The notes: generated from the letters alone by a model not told the origin. Counted from the first letter of the stretch, positions 1-7,520 are shown. The stretch is DNA of 12,329 bases from REBR01 sp033721915 (GCA_033721915.1 JAWWAC010000076.1:1-12329), one strand, 5' to 3'. A program made the numbers and translations.

Positions 1-1
1 C

Positions 2-547
2 CGTGTGCAGTCCAATATCCGCTTCAACCATGAGCACTGCACCATTCCCCGCCACCTGAGGGACATCGTGGTGACCGAGTACGGCATCGCGGATCTGCGC
101 AGCAAGCCGGATGCGCAGGTGTACCAGTCTCTGATACAGATTGCCGATTCCCGCTTCCAGCCGGAACTGCTGAGCCAGGCCCAGAAAGCGGGCAAGGTGC
201 CCCGTGGCTGGAAGGTGCCCAGGCGATTTCGCCATAACCGTCCGGAGTACCTGGAGGAGGCGCTGTTTCCCTTCCACACCCATCACAAGCTGTTTCCGGC
301 GTTTCCCTTCAGCTGCGACTTCTCCGATGAGGAACTGGAACTGGCCAGGGCCCTGAAAGCCCTCAAGGCGGCCACGGCAAACCGCCGCGGTCTGTTGCGC
401 ACACTGGCCAGTGCACTGCGTCAGGGGCCGCCGCCACAGCGTTACGCCAGCCTGATGGAGCGCATGGGGCTGGCGAGCCCGGGGAACTGGCGCGAGAAGC
501 TGGAGCAGAGGCTGTTGGTCTGGGCTTTGCAGCGCAGCAGCGGCTGA
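2..547 (+). CDS. Acetyl-CoA hydrolase/transferase family protein, C-terminal part (5' end outside window)
   Basis: The reading frame is open from base 2 and runs to a TGA at 545-547, so only the last 181 or so residues are present and the true start lies upstream. The segment VVTEYGIADLRSK near the visible N-terminus, followed by a stretch ending in ALIxIAD-like sequence (LIQIADSRFQPEL), is the signature of the C-terminal domain of the acetyl-CoA hydrolase/CoA-transferase family (4-hydroxybutyrate CoA-transferase, succinyl-CoA:acetate CoA-transferase and relatives). These enzymes move CoA between acyl groups or hydrolyse acetyl-CoA in the cytoplasm. After this domain there is a tail of about 120 residues (LFPAFPFSCDFSDEELELARALK onwards in short pieces), longer than in the basic ~500-residue enzymes. 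This suggests the longer subgroup found in marine gammaproteobacteria. The catalytic glutamate would be upstream, so the exact substrate cannot be judged. Confidence 0.85.
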   Translation, partial: RVQSNIRFNHEHCTIPRHLRDIVVTEYGIADLRSKPDAQVYQSLIQIADSRFQPELLSQAQKAGKVPRGWKVPRRFRHNRPEYLEEALFPFHTHHKLFPAFPFSCDFSDEELELARALKALKAATANRRGLLRTLASALRQGPPPQRYASLMERMGLASPGNWREKLEQRLLVWALQRSSG

Positions 548-576
548 GTGGCTCTCACTGTGGGCTGAGTGGCTCT
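542..576. repeat. 14-base direct repeat GGCTGAGTGGCTCT, two copies
   Basis: GGCTGAGTGGCTCT occurs at 542-555 and again at 563-576, a period of 21 bases, two helical turns. The first copy contains the stop codon of the CoA-transferase gene and the second lies just upstream of the extended -10 of the slyD-like gene. It may be a local duplication or a pair of operator half sites; nothing else supports either reading. Confidence 0.6.
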
Positions 577-585
577 GGCCGTATC

Positions 586-594
586 TGCTACAAT
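586..594 (+). promoter_or_regulatory. Extended -10 promoter for the slyD-like gene
   Basis: TGCTACAAT fits the extended -10 pattern TGnTATAAT with one mismatch. No convincing -35 is visible 16-18 bases upstream, which is usual for extended -10 promoters. The expected start of transcription is near base 601, giving a short leader of about 25 bases before the GTG at 627. Confidence 0.45.
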
Positions 595-626
595 GCGGCC
601 TTTCCAGTCAACAGGGTGCGTCAACA

Positions 627-1085
627 GTGAGTGAAGCCAGGGTCTATACCATTGCCTACCGTCTCAAGAACCGGGCCGGTGAGATTGTCGATACGTCCGA
701 GGGCGCGGAGCCGCTGCGCTTTGTCAGTGGTGCCGGCACCGTGGTGCCCGGTATCGAGAAAGCGGTGGAGGGGCGTGAGGCCGGCGCCTGCCTGGAGGTG
801 ACCATCCCCCCTGAGCTGGCCTACGGTGAACACCGTGAGGAGCTGGTGCGCACCATGCCCCGCAGCATGTTCCAGGGTGTGGAGGACCTCAGGGAAGGCA
901 TGAAGTTCCAGACCAACACCGGGGAGAATGCCCAGGTGGTGAAAGTGGTGGGCTTCAAGGGCGACCAGGTACTGATCGACGCCAACCACCCACTGGCGGG
1001 GTTCACCCTGTATTTCGAGCTGGAAATCCTGGAGGCCAGGCCCGCCTCCGAGGATGAGCAGGCCCAGGGAATGCCCCTGGAATAG
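627..1085 (+). CDS. slyD: FKBP-type peptidyl-prolyl cis-trans isomerase, SlyD family
   Basis: A 152-residue cytoplasmic prolyl isomerase and chaperone of the SlyD type. The FKBP fold is split by an insert-in-flap (IF) chaperone domain at about residues 70-120. Before it come the FKBP strands with GAGTVVPGIEKAVEG (35-49) and the ELAYGEH segment (63-69). After it comes the typical closing strand NHPLAGFTLYFELEI (120-134). MFQGVEDLREGMKF in the IF domain matches SlyD better than the related SlpA/FkpB. The His/Cys-rich metal-binding tail of Escherichia coli SlyD is absent: the protein ends in a short acidic tail, so a role in nickel handling is less likely and folding help more likely. The start is a GTG with only a weak upstream AGGG. 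The gene appears to have its own promoter and to be monocistronic. Confidence 0.93.
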   Translation: MSEARVYTIAYRLKNRAGEIVDTSEGAEPLRFVSGAGTVVPGIEKAVEGREAGACLEVTIPPELAYGEHREELVRTMPRSMFQGVEDLREGMKFQTNTGENAQVVKVVGFKGDQVLIDANHPLAGFTLYFELEILEARPASEDEQAQGMPLE

Positions 1086-1102
1086 GCCCCCGGCAAGGGC
1101 CT
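1084..1102 (+). terminator. Possible hairpin terminator after the slyD-like gene (no U-run)
   Basis: AGGCCC and GGGCCT form a 6-base-pair GC-rich stem around a 7-base loop, beginning inside the stop codon of the slyD-like gene. The plus strand continues GACAAGAAAAAA, with no T-run, so this is not a canonical intrinsic terminator. It may only protect the 3' end of the mRNA. Confidence 0.25.
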
Positions 1103-1124
1103 GACAAGAAAAAATGCCGATTTC

Positions 1125-1152
1125 AGGACAATTCCGCTACAGCATGTATACT
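1125..1152 (+). promoter_or_regulatory. Candidate promoter of the rstA-rstB-glpK operon
   Basis: AGGACA (1125-1130, four of six matches to the sigma-70 -35 consensus) and TATACT (1147-1152, five of six matches to the -10) are 16 bases apart. Transcription would start near 1159, leaving a leader of about 70 bases. In that leader GACA (1179-1182) and TGTC (1190-1193), extended by GGGG (1173-1176) and CCCC (1198-1201), can form an imperfect hairpin. Confidence 0.4.
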
Positions 1153-1161
1153 TGTGTTACT
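1149..1161 (+). promoter_or_regulatory. RstA-box-like sequence overlapping the rstA promoter
   Basis: TACTTGTGTTACT resembles the enterobacterial RstA box (TACATNTNGTTACA): the halves TACtT and GTTACt are present but separated by two bases rather than three. It overlaps the -10 and the predicted transcription start, a position that would suit autorepression. Transfer of the E. coli consensus to this organism is an assumption. Confidence 0.25.
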
Positions 1162-1230
1162 CAAGCCGTATCGGGGGCGACAAGTTAGCTGTCACATCCC
1201 CTGTAAAGCCCACACAATCGACAACAAGAG

Positions 1231-1971
1231 ATGGATGGCGTGGAACAAGAGACGACAGAAGCAGCCCGTGTATTGATCGTTGAAGATGACGAGCGACTGG
1301 CGGAACTGACCAAGGACTTTCTCGAGAAGAATGGCCTGGTGGTCTCCCTGGAAGGTCATGGCGGCCATGCCGTGGAGCGCATCAAGAACGAAAAACCGGA
1401 CCTGGTGGTGCTGGATCTGATGCTCCCCGGTGAAGACGGACTGGCCATCTGCCGTCGCGTCCGTCCCTTCTACCACGGCCCCATACTGATGCTCACGGCC
1501 CGTACCGATGACCTGGATCAGGTGCTGGGACTGGAGATGGGGGCCGATGACTACATGAGCAAGCCGGTCCGCCCAAGGGTGCTTCTGGCCCGCATCCGGG
1601 CGCTGCTGCGGCGCATCGGCGATGGCGCTCCGGCGGACTCCGGCGCCGAGGCCGCCACGGGCCCGGACCGGCTGACCTTCAACAACCTGGTGGTGGATCG
1701 CTCCATGCGTGAGGCCTGGCTGGGTGATGAGGGCATTGACCTGACCAGTGCCGAGTTCGACCTGCTGTGGCTGCTGGCCAGCAATGCCGGCCGTGTTCTC
1801 AGCCGCGAGGAGATATTCACCTCACTGCGTGGCATCGAGTACGACGGTCAGGATCGCTCCATAGACGTCAGGGTCTCGCGGATCCGTCCCAAGATCGGCG
1901 ACGACCCGGTGCACCCCAGGCGAATCAAAACCGTGCGCAGCAAGGGCTATCTCTTCGTCAAGGAAGTCTGA
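1231..1971 (+). CDS. rstA: OmpR-family response regulator, RstA-like
   Basis: A 246-residue DNA-binding response regulator. The receiver domain covers about residues 13-128, with the acidic pair D19/D20, the phospho-acceptor D62 in LDLMLPGEDG, the switch threonine T89 in LTART and the conserved K111 in SKP. A short Ala/Gly/Asp-rich linker (131-146) leads to an OmpR/PhoB-type winged helix (about 148-245) with LTSAEFDLLWLLASNAGRVL and RIKTVRSKGYLF. The segment LRGIEYDGQDRSIDVRVSRIRPKI is very close to E. coli RstA, which answers RstB and, through PhoQP, low magnesium or acid. The gene is first in a set with the kinase (21-base gap) and glpK. The ATG at 1231 is used here; a GTG at 1240 is equally possible because both have only weak purine-rich upstream sequence, and it would shorten the protein by three residues. 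Confidence 0.95.
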   Translation: MDGVEQETTEAARVLIVEDDERLAELTKDFLEKNGLVVSLEGHGGHAVERIKNEKPDLVVLDLMLPGEDGLAICRRVRPFYHGPILMLTARTDDLDQVLGLEMGADDYMSKPVRPRVLLARIRALLRRIGDGAPADSGAEAATGPDRLTFNNLVVDRSMREAWLGDEGIDLTSAEFDLLWLLASNAGRVLSREEIFTSLRGIEYDGQDRSIDVRVSRIRPKIGDDPVHPRRIKTVRSKGYLFVKEV

Positions 1972-1992
1972 GCCGCCAGCCGGGGTTAATGC

Positions 1993-3567
1993 ATGTCACT
2001 CACCCGTTATTATCTGCGGCTCTATGCTCTGGTGCTGCTGGCGGCCCTGCTGCTGGCGGTTTTCTGCTGGGGGCTGGCCGCCGGCATCCAGCAGGTGCGT
2101 CACCAGGCCTGGCTGGAGAAGACCCCCAAACCCCTGATGAGCTGGCTGGCTGAGCATCCCCGTTCGGCCCAGTATGTGGCCACCCTGGATCACCCGCTAC
2201 GGCTGCGCTCTGTTGCCCCCCGCCATTCCGGACTGGACCGGGTGGACCTGGAACGCCTCTCCTATGGCCAGCTACTGGCCAAACCGGCCAGCGATGGCTA
2301 CCGCTTTTATTACGCCACGGGTGAAAACGGGTTGCTGGAGCTGCGACTTCAGACTGTTTACCGCAGCCTGGGTGAAATCACGGCCCGTTTGCTGGTCTGG
2401 GAAATGGACCGGCGGTCCGATTCCGGCCATCAGGAGGACGTGCTGCTGGCTCTGGGGGCGGCACTGGGGGCACCGGCTCAGGTCCTGTCACGGGCGGATC
2501 AGATCCCGGGGGGCGGTGTGCTGGATCAGCTGGCCCGGGAGGGCTTTGCCTATCACAGGCCCACGGACCGGGGCCGTGGGCGGATCTACGCACGTCTCAA
2601 CGACGGTCGCCTGATTGAAATACTGGCACCCAGGCCGTTCTCCCCCTGGTCCTGGCCCATGTTGCTGACCATGGGGGTGATTGTGGCGGCAGCACTGGCG
2701 GGGCTGCTGTATGTAGTGCTTTTCCAGCTGCACAGCCGTTTGCGCGGCATTGAGAATGCCGTGGGGCGCATTGCCCGTGGCGAACTGGATGCCCGTGTCA
2801 GTGCCGGCAACGCCTCACTGGCGGATCGACTGGGTGGGGCCTTCAACCGCATGGCAGAGCACATACAGCGGCTGGTGACGGTGCAGAGGGAGATGATCCA
2901 CGGTGTCTCCCATGAGCTGCGCACACCGGTGGCACGGATCCGTTTCGGCGTGCAGATGATCGAGGACTGCGACGACCCGGACAACCTCCATGCCCAGCTG
3001 GCGGGCATTGACCGGGACATACAGGAGCTGGACGAGCTGATCGACGAGATACTCACCTACGCCCGTCTGGAGCAGGGCGGCCCGGTGTTCTCGGTGCAGC
3101 GCGTCAATGCCGTGGAGCTGGTGGAGCAGGTGGTCTCGGAGCAGCAGAGCACCAAGCCGGAGCTGGACATCAGCACCTGCTTCCACCCACCGTCACAGGA
3201 CCATCCCCAGACGGAGGCGGAACCCCGCTACCTGCACCGCGCCATACAGAACCTGGTGGGCAACGCCACCCGTTATGCCCGCAGGCAGGTGCAGGTGCAC
3301 TGTTATTTCGACGGCGAGACCTGCCGGGTGGATGTGCACGACGATGGCGCGGGTATCCCGGAAGAGGAGTGGGAAAAGGTGTTTACCGCCTTTGCCCGCC
3401 TGGATGACAGCCGCACACGCAGTTCCGGTGGCTATGGTCTGGGTCTGTCCATTGTACGGCGTATACTGTACTGGCACGGAGGCCAGGCGTTTGTCGGGCG
3501 CAGTGAGCCCCTGGGAGGCGCCTGTTTCAGCTTGGTCTGGCCGAGCACACAGCCAAAGGAGGGGTGA
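1993..3567 (+). CDS. rstB: Sensor histidine kinase, RstB-like, with enlarged periplasmic domain
   Basis: A 524-residue inner-membrane kinase, the partner of the upstream RstA-like regulator. Transmembrane helix 1 is at about 8-30, a periplasmic region at about 31-218, transmembrane helix 2 at 222-245, and HAMP at about 246-298. The HisKA helix holds the phospho-acceptor H307 in VSHELRTP. The ATPase domain (about 408-518) carries the N-box N420/N424, the G1 motif DDGAGIP (450-456), the F-box FTAFAR and the G2 motif GGYGLGL (479-485). RDIQELDELIDEILTYARL and the closing FSLVWP match E. coli RstB. That kinase has 433 residues; nearly all the extra length here is in the periplasmic region, which looks internally duplicated (compare residues 84-119 with 176-211). 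The ATG at 1993 has GGGG 7 bases upstream. All residues needed for kinase activity are present. The ligand is unknown. Confidence 0.94.
   Translation: MSLTRYYLRLYALVLLAALLLAVFCWGLAAGIQQVRHQAWLEKTPKPLMSWLAEHPRSAQYVATLDHPLRLRSVAPRHSGLDRVDLERLSYGQLLAKPASDGYRFYYATGENGLLELRLQTVYRSLGEITARLLVWEMDRRSDSGHQEDVLLALGAALGAPAQVLSRADQIPGGGVLDQLAREGFAYHRPTDRGRGRIYARLNDGRLIEILAPRPFSPWSWPMLLTMGVIVAAALAGLLYVVLFQLHSRLRGIENAVGRIARGELDARVSAGNASLADRLGGAFNRMAEHIQRLVTVQREMIHGVSHELRTPVARIRFGVQMIEDCDDPDNLHAQLAGIDRDIQELDELIDEILTYARLEQGGPVFSVQRVNAVELVEQVVSEQQSTKPELDISTCFHPPSQDHPQTEAEPRYLHRAIQNLVGNATRYARRQVQVHCYFDGETCRVDVHDDGAGIPEEEWEKVFTAFARLDDSRTRSSGGYGLGLSIVRRILYWHGGQAFVGRSEPLGGACFSLVWPSTQPKEG
3557..3562 (+). promoter_or_regulatory. 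Strong ribosome binding site of glpK inside the end of rstB
   Basis: AGGAGG lies 8 bases before the glpK ATG (3571) and within the last codons of the kinase gene, whose stop is at 3565-3567. Only three bases separate the two genes, so no promoter fits between them and translation of glpK is probably coupled to that of the kinase. Confidence 0.85.
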
Positions 3568-3570
3568 GAT

Positions 3571-5052
3571 ATGGAAGCCATACTGGCGATTGATCAGGGC
3601 ACCACGAGTTCAAGGGCCATTATTTTTGACAAGCTGGGCCAGCGGGTGGCCTCGGCACAGCAGGAGTTCCGGCAGTACTTCCCCGATGACGGCTGGGTGG
3701 AACATGACGCCGCCGAGATCTGGTCCTCCACACTGGCGGTGTGCCGTGAGGCCCTTGCCAGCGCCGGCCTCGAGGCCCGTGAGCTGTCCGCCATCGGCAT
3801 CACCAACCAGCGTGAAACCAGCATTCTCTGGGACAGGGTCAGTGGCGATCCGGTGCACAAGGCCATTGTCTGGCAGGACAGGCGCACCGCCCCGCTGTGC
3901 GAGCAACTGCGCCGCCGTGGCAGTGAGTCACTGGTGGTGGAGCGCACCGGTTTGGTGCTGGACCCCTATTTTTCCGCCACCAAGATCGCCTGGATGCTGG
4001 ACAATGTCAGCGGCCTGAGAGAGCGTGCCGAGCGGGGAGAGCTGGCCTTCGGCACCGTGGATACCTGGCTGCTGTGGTGCCTCACGCAGGGCCGCGTCCA
4101 TGCCACGGACGCCAGCAACGCCTCCCGTACCGCCCTGTTCGATATCCACCGCCAGTGCTGGGATGAGGATCTTCTGGATCTGTTCAACATCCCCGCCTCG
4201 CTGTTGCCGGAGGTGAAAGACAGCGCCGCGGACTTCGGCCAGACTGCACCGGCGCTGCTGGGCTCTGCGGTGTCCATCTGCGGCATGGCAGGGGACCAGC
4301 AGGCGGCCCTGTTCGGGCAGGCCTGCTTCGAGCGGGGCATGGCCAAGAGCACCTACGGCACCGGCTGCTTCCTGATGCTCAACACCGGCGAGGCGGCCAT
4401 CCGCTCCGAGAACCGGCTGCTGACCACCGTGGCCTACCGCCTCAACGGTCGTGTCAGCTATGCCATGGAGGGCAGCATCTTTGTCGCGGGGGCCGCCATA
4501 CAGTGGCTGCGGGACGGGCTCGGCCTGATCGAAAAGGCGGCGGACAGCGAGTCACTGGCCCGTCAGGTGGACCGGCACAACAGCGTGTACCTGGTGCCGG
4601 CCTTTACCGGGCTGGGCGCCCCTTACTGGGACCCCCACGCCCGTGGCGCCATCATCGGCCTGACACGGGATACCGGCATTGCCGAGATTGTCACCGCCGG
4701 CCTGCAGTCGGTGTGCTACCAGACCAAGGACCTGGTGCGGGCCATTCAGAACGACGGTGCGCCACTGGCCACGCTGCGTGTGGATGGCGGCATGGTGGTG
4801 AATGACTGGCTGATGCAGTTTCTGGCGGACATTCTCAATGTGGACGTGGACCGGCCGGAAATCACCGAAACCACGGCACTGGGGGCGGCCTACCTGGCCG
4901 GTCTGCAGTCGGGGGTGTTCAGTGACCTGGACGAGATTGCCCGTCAGTGGCAGCGCAACCGGCGGTTTTCACCGGAGATGCCTCCCAGGGCCCGGGAAAA
5001 GGCCTACCAGGGCTGGCTGGATGCCGTCGACCGGGTCACCCACCGGCGCTGA
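3571..5052 (+). CDS. glpK: Glycerol kinase
   Basis: A 493-residue FGGY-family kinase that phosphorylates glycerol to sn-glycerol-3-phosphate with ATP in the cytoplasm. The length is normal for the family. The N-terminal phosphate loop DQGTTSSRA (8-16) is intact. Glycerol-contacting segments are all present: NQRET (79-83), VWQDRRT (100-106), DPYFSATK (131-138) and the catalytic aspartate D242 in MAGDQQAALFGQ. STYGTGCF (260-267) and the late DGGMVVND motif, part of the ATP site, also fit. The loop just before MAGDQ reads FGQTAPALLGSAVSICG and lacks the GGKGGTR sequence that binds fructose-1,6-bisphosphate in the E. coli enzyme, so that allosteric inhibition is probably missing. No glpF, glpD or glpR is beside it; the gene instead ends an operon with the RstA/RstB-like pair. 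It converges on argF with a 28-base gap in which no terminator is visible. Confidence 0.97.
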   Translation: MEAILAIDQGTTSSRAIIFDKLGQRVASAQQEFRQYFPDDGWVEHDAAEIWSSTLAVCREALASAGLEARELSAIGITNQRETSILWDRVSGDPVHKAIVWQDRRTAPLCEQLRRRGSESLVVERTGLVLDPYFSATKIAWMLDNVSGLRERAERGELAFGTVDTWLLWCLTQGRVHATDASNASRTALFDIHRQCWDEDLLDLFNIPASLLPEVKDSAADFGQTAPALLGSAVSICGMAGDQQAALFGQACFERGMAKSTYGTGCFLMLNTGEAAIRSENRLLTTVAYRLNGRVSYAMEGSIFVAGAAIQWLRDGLGLIEKAADSESLARQVDRHNSVYLVPAFTGLGAPYWDPHARGAIIGLTRDTGIAEIVTAGLQSVCYQTKDLVRAIQNDGAPLATLRVDGGMVVNDWLMQFLADILNVDVDRPEITETTALGAAYLAGLQSGVFSDLDEIARQWQRNRRFSPEMPPRAREKAYQGWLDAVDRVTHRR

Positions 5053-5080
5053 TGGTCGGTGAGTGGCCCTGGCGCGCCCC

Positions 5081-5989
<909 letters not shown>

Positions 5990-6029
5990 GGTGTTGTCCA
6001 GTACCGGTTCTTGTTCAGCATTGAGAGTG

Positions 6030-7229
6030 TCAGCGGCGAGGGCGGTCCCGGTCGTCCGCGGCGTAGAGTTTGATCAGACGGATCACCTGATCCGCCAGAT
6101 GATCCGCTTCACCGTCCGTCATGGTCAGTGGCGGCAGAAGCCGGATGACCCGCTCCATGGTGATGTTCAGCAGCAACCCCTGCATCCGTGCCAGCAGCAC
6201 CAGCTCGGGGCAGGGCTCGCGCATCTCGATGCCGATCATCAGGCCACGGCCACGGATGGCGCGGATATAATCGGCCCCCTCAAGGTGGTCACGCAGCCGC
6301 TCCATCAGACGTTCGCCCAGCTGTGCGGCCCTGGGCATCAGCTGTTGCTGCTGCAGCGTGTCGAGAACCGCCAGTGCGGCGGCGCAACCCAGTGGGTTGC
6401 CACCGAAGGTGGAGCCGTGGCTGCCGGGACCCAGCACCTCGGCGGCACGGCCCCGGGCCAGGCAGGCACCGATGGGGTAGCCATTGCCGAAGCCTTTCGC
6501 CAGAGTCACCACATCCGGCTGCACACCGGACTGCTCACAGGCCAGGTAGCTGCCGGTGCGGCCGTTGCCGCTCTGGATCTCGTCCAGCATCAGCAGCCAG
6601 TCATGTTCGTCGCACAACGCCCTGAGTCCCCTGAGGTAGTCGTGATCCGCCACATGAATGCCCCCTTCCCCCTGGATGGGTTCCGCCAGTATGGCCACGA
6701 TATCCGGGTTGGCGGAGGCAATGGCACGGATGGCGTTCAGGTCATTGAAGGGCGCCCGTACAAAGCCGCTCACCAGAGGTTCGAATCCGGCCTGGACACG
6801 GCGGCTCCCGGTGGCGGTGAGGGTGGCCAGTGTGCGGCCGTGAAAGGCGTTTTCCAGAACGATAATGGTGGGTTTTTTAATGCCCTTGTTGTGGCCGTAA
6901 TGGCGTGCCAGCTTGATGGCGGCCTCATTCACCTCGGCGCCGGAATTGGCAAAAAAAGCGCCATCCATGCCGGTCAGCTCGCAGACCCGCTGGGCCAGTT
7001 GCAGCTGCTGGCTGGAATGAAACAGGTTGGAGCAGTGGGTCAGCTGGCTGGCCTGCCGGCGCAGCGCCTCGGTGACCGCCGGATGGCAATGGCCGAGTCC
7101 GGTGACAGCGATGCCCATGAAGGTGTCAAGATACGCGTGCCCTTCGGTATCGTAGAGCCACAGGCCTTCCCCCCGTTCAAAACACACGGGCAGGCGGCCA
7201 TAGGTATTGAGCAGTGGCCCTGACACCAT
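6030..7229 (-). CDS. argD: Acetylornithine aminotransferase
   Basis: A 399-residue PLP enzyme of class III aminotransferases. It converts N-acetylglutamate semialdehyde to N-acetylornithine with glutamate as donor, and often also serves in lysine synthesis. Visible motifs are the cofactor loop NSGAEVNEAAIKLAR (95-109), AFHGRT (128-133), AEPIQGEGG (182-190), D216 in LDEIQSGNGRTG, the Schiff-base lysine K245 in LAKGFGNGYPIGA, and STFGGNPL (273-280). IQSGNGRTG replaces the commoner VQTGMGRTG, a conservative change. The ATG at 7229 is chosen because GAGGAG stands five bases upstream; an in-frame ATG at 7298 would add a low-complexity leader with no family match and would overlap the terminator-like hairpin. 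It is the first gene of argD-argF. It could in principle act on other omega-amino substrates, but the linkage to argF makes the arginine pathway the best assignment. Confidence 0.95.
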   Translation of the reverse strand: MVSGPLLNTYGRLPVCFERGEGLWLYDTEGHAYLDTFMGIAVTGLGHCHPAVTEALRRQASQLTHCSNLFHSSQQLQLAQRVCELTGMDGAFFANSGAEVNEAAIKLARHYGHNKGIKKPTIIVLENAFHGRTLATLTATGSRRVQAGFEPLVSGFVRAPFNDLNAIRAIASANPDIVAILAEPIQGEGGIHVADHDYLRGLRALCDEHDWLLMLDEIQSGNGRTGSYLACEQSGVQPDVVTLAKGFGNGYPIGACLARGRAAEVLGPGSHGSTFGGNPLGCAAALAVLDTLQQQQLMPRAAQLGERLMERLRDHLEGADYIRAIRGRGLMIGIEMREPCPELVLLARMQGLLLNITMERVIRLLPPLTMTDGEADHLADQVIRLIKLYAADDRDRPRR

Positions 7230-7234
7230 GAAAG

Positions 7235-7240
7235 CTCCTC
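7235..7240 (-). promoter_or_regulatory. Ribosome binding site that fixes the argD start
   Basis: On the minus strand GAGGAG is followed by five bases and then ATG (7229). This is the best ribosome binding site in the region and supports a 399-residue ArgD. Confidence 0.85.
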
Positions 7241-7255
7241 TTGAATGGGGGGCAG

Positions 7256-7278
7256 CGGGGCATGGCGGAAAAGCCCCG
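7256..7278 (-). other. Leader hairpin between the terminator-like element and argD
   Basis: CGGGGC and GCCCCG form a perfect 6-base-pair stem around an 11-base loop, ending 15 bases before the argD ribosome binding site. It lies in the predicted argD leader RNA and has no U-run after it. It may only be an mRNA structure. Confidence 0.35.
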
Positions 7279-7296
7279 TTGGCTCCGGCAGAAAGC

Positions 7297-7345
7297 AAAA
7301 AAGGCAGCCATCACAGGTGTGTATTTTACCCCTGCTGAGCTGCCT
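7297..7345 (-). terminator. Terminator-shaped hairpin with U6 in the argD leader (possible attenuator)
   Basis: On the minus strand AGGCAGC (7345-7339) pairs perfectly with GCTGCCT (7308-7302). Inside it TCA/TGA and CAGG/CCTG extend the helix, with single small bulges. The stem runs straight into six Ts (7302-7297). No minus-strand gene ends just upstream, and the structure lies between a good promoter (7386-7358) and the argD start. It therefore looks like a leader terminator able to limit argDF transcription, or the end of a short RNA of about 55 bases. No ArgR box pair was recognised nearby. A leader peptide rich in arginine codons was not seen. Confidence 0.5.
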
Positions 7346-7357
7346 CCCAGACACACA

Positions 7358-7386
7358 ATAATAGCGCCAACGGCCCGGCCTTACAA
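7358..7386 (-). promoter_or_regulatory. Promoter of the argD-argF operon
   Basis: On the minus strand TTGTAA (7386-7381) and TATTAT (7363-7358) are exactly 17 bases apart, matching the sigma-70 boxes at four and five of six positions. Transcription would begin near 7351, about 120 bases before the argD ATG and about six bases before the terminator-shaped hairpin. Confidence 0.55.
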
Positions 7387-7451
7387 CGCCAGCCTGCCCG
7401 GGATACAGGGGGCGGGCCCCTGGCAACGGGCCTGTTTGCGGGGAAAGTGCG

Positions 7452-7470
7452 AAAAAACGGCCTCAGGCCG
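7452..7470 (-). terminator. Compact intrinsic terminator, minus strand
   Basis: On the minus strand CGGCC-TGA-GGCCG (7470-7458) forms an all-GC 5-base-pair stem that is followed directly by six Ts (7457-7452). It lies upstream of the argD promoter and has no minus-strand gene directly before it. The nearest one is the TonB-like gene ending at 7918, on the far side of grxD. It could stop read-through from that operon, which would cross grxD in antisense, or end an unannotated small RNA. Confidence 0.5.
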
Positions 7471-7491
7471 GGGGCTGAAACCTGAGCGCAT

Positions 7492-7520
7492 TAGTCAGGT
7501 TTCCGTTGCCCATGTACAAT
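7492..7520 (+). promoter_or_regulatory. Candidate promoter of grxD
   Basis: TAGTCA (7492-7497, four of six) and TACAAT (7515-7520, five of six) are 17 bases apart on the plus strand. The predicted transcription start near 7527 gives a leader of about 64 bases before the ATG at 7591. Confidence 0.4.

Noticed and set aside
5053..5080. Shared terminator between the convergent glpK and argF
   Set aside because: The 28-base gap holds no stable stem with a T-run on either strand.
7230..7298. Longer argD start at 7298
   Set aside because: The added residues are Pro/Ala-rich, do not fit the family, and the start has no ribosome binding site, while the ATG at 7229 has GAGGAG at the right spacing.
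7249..7345. Antiterminator for the argD leader, pairing the 5' GGGAGGCAGC with the later GCTGCCCCCC
   Set aside because: The second segment is made only after the polymerase has passed the U-run, so it could not prevent termination in cis.
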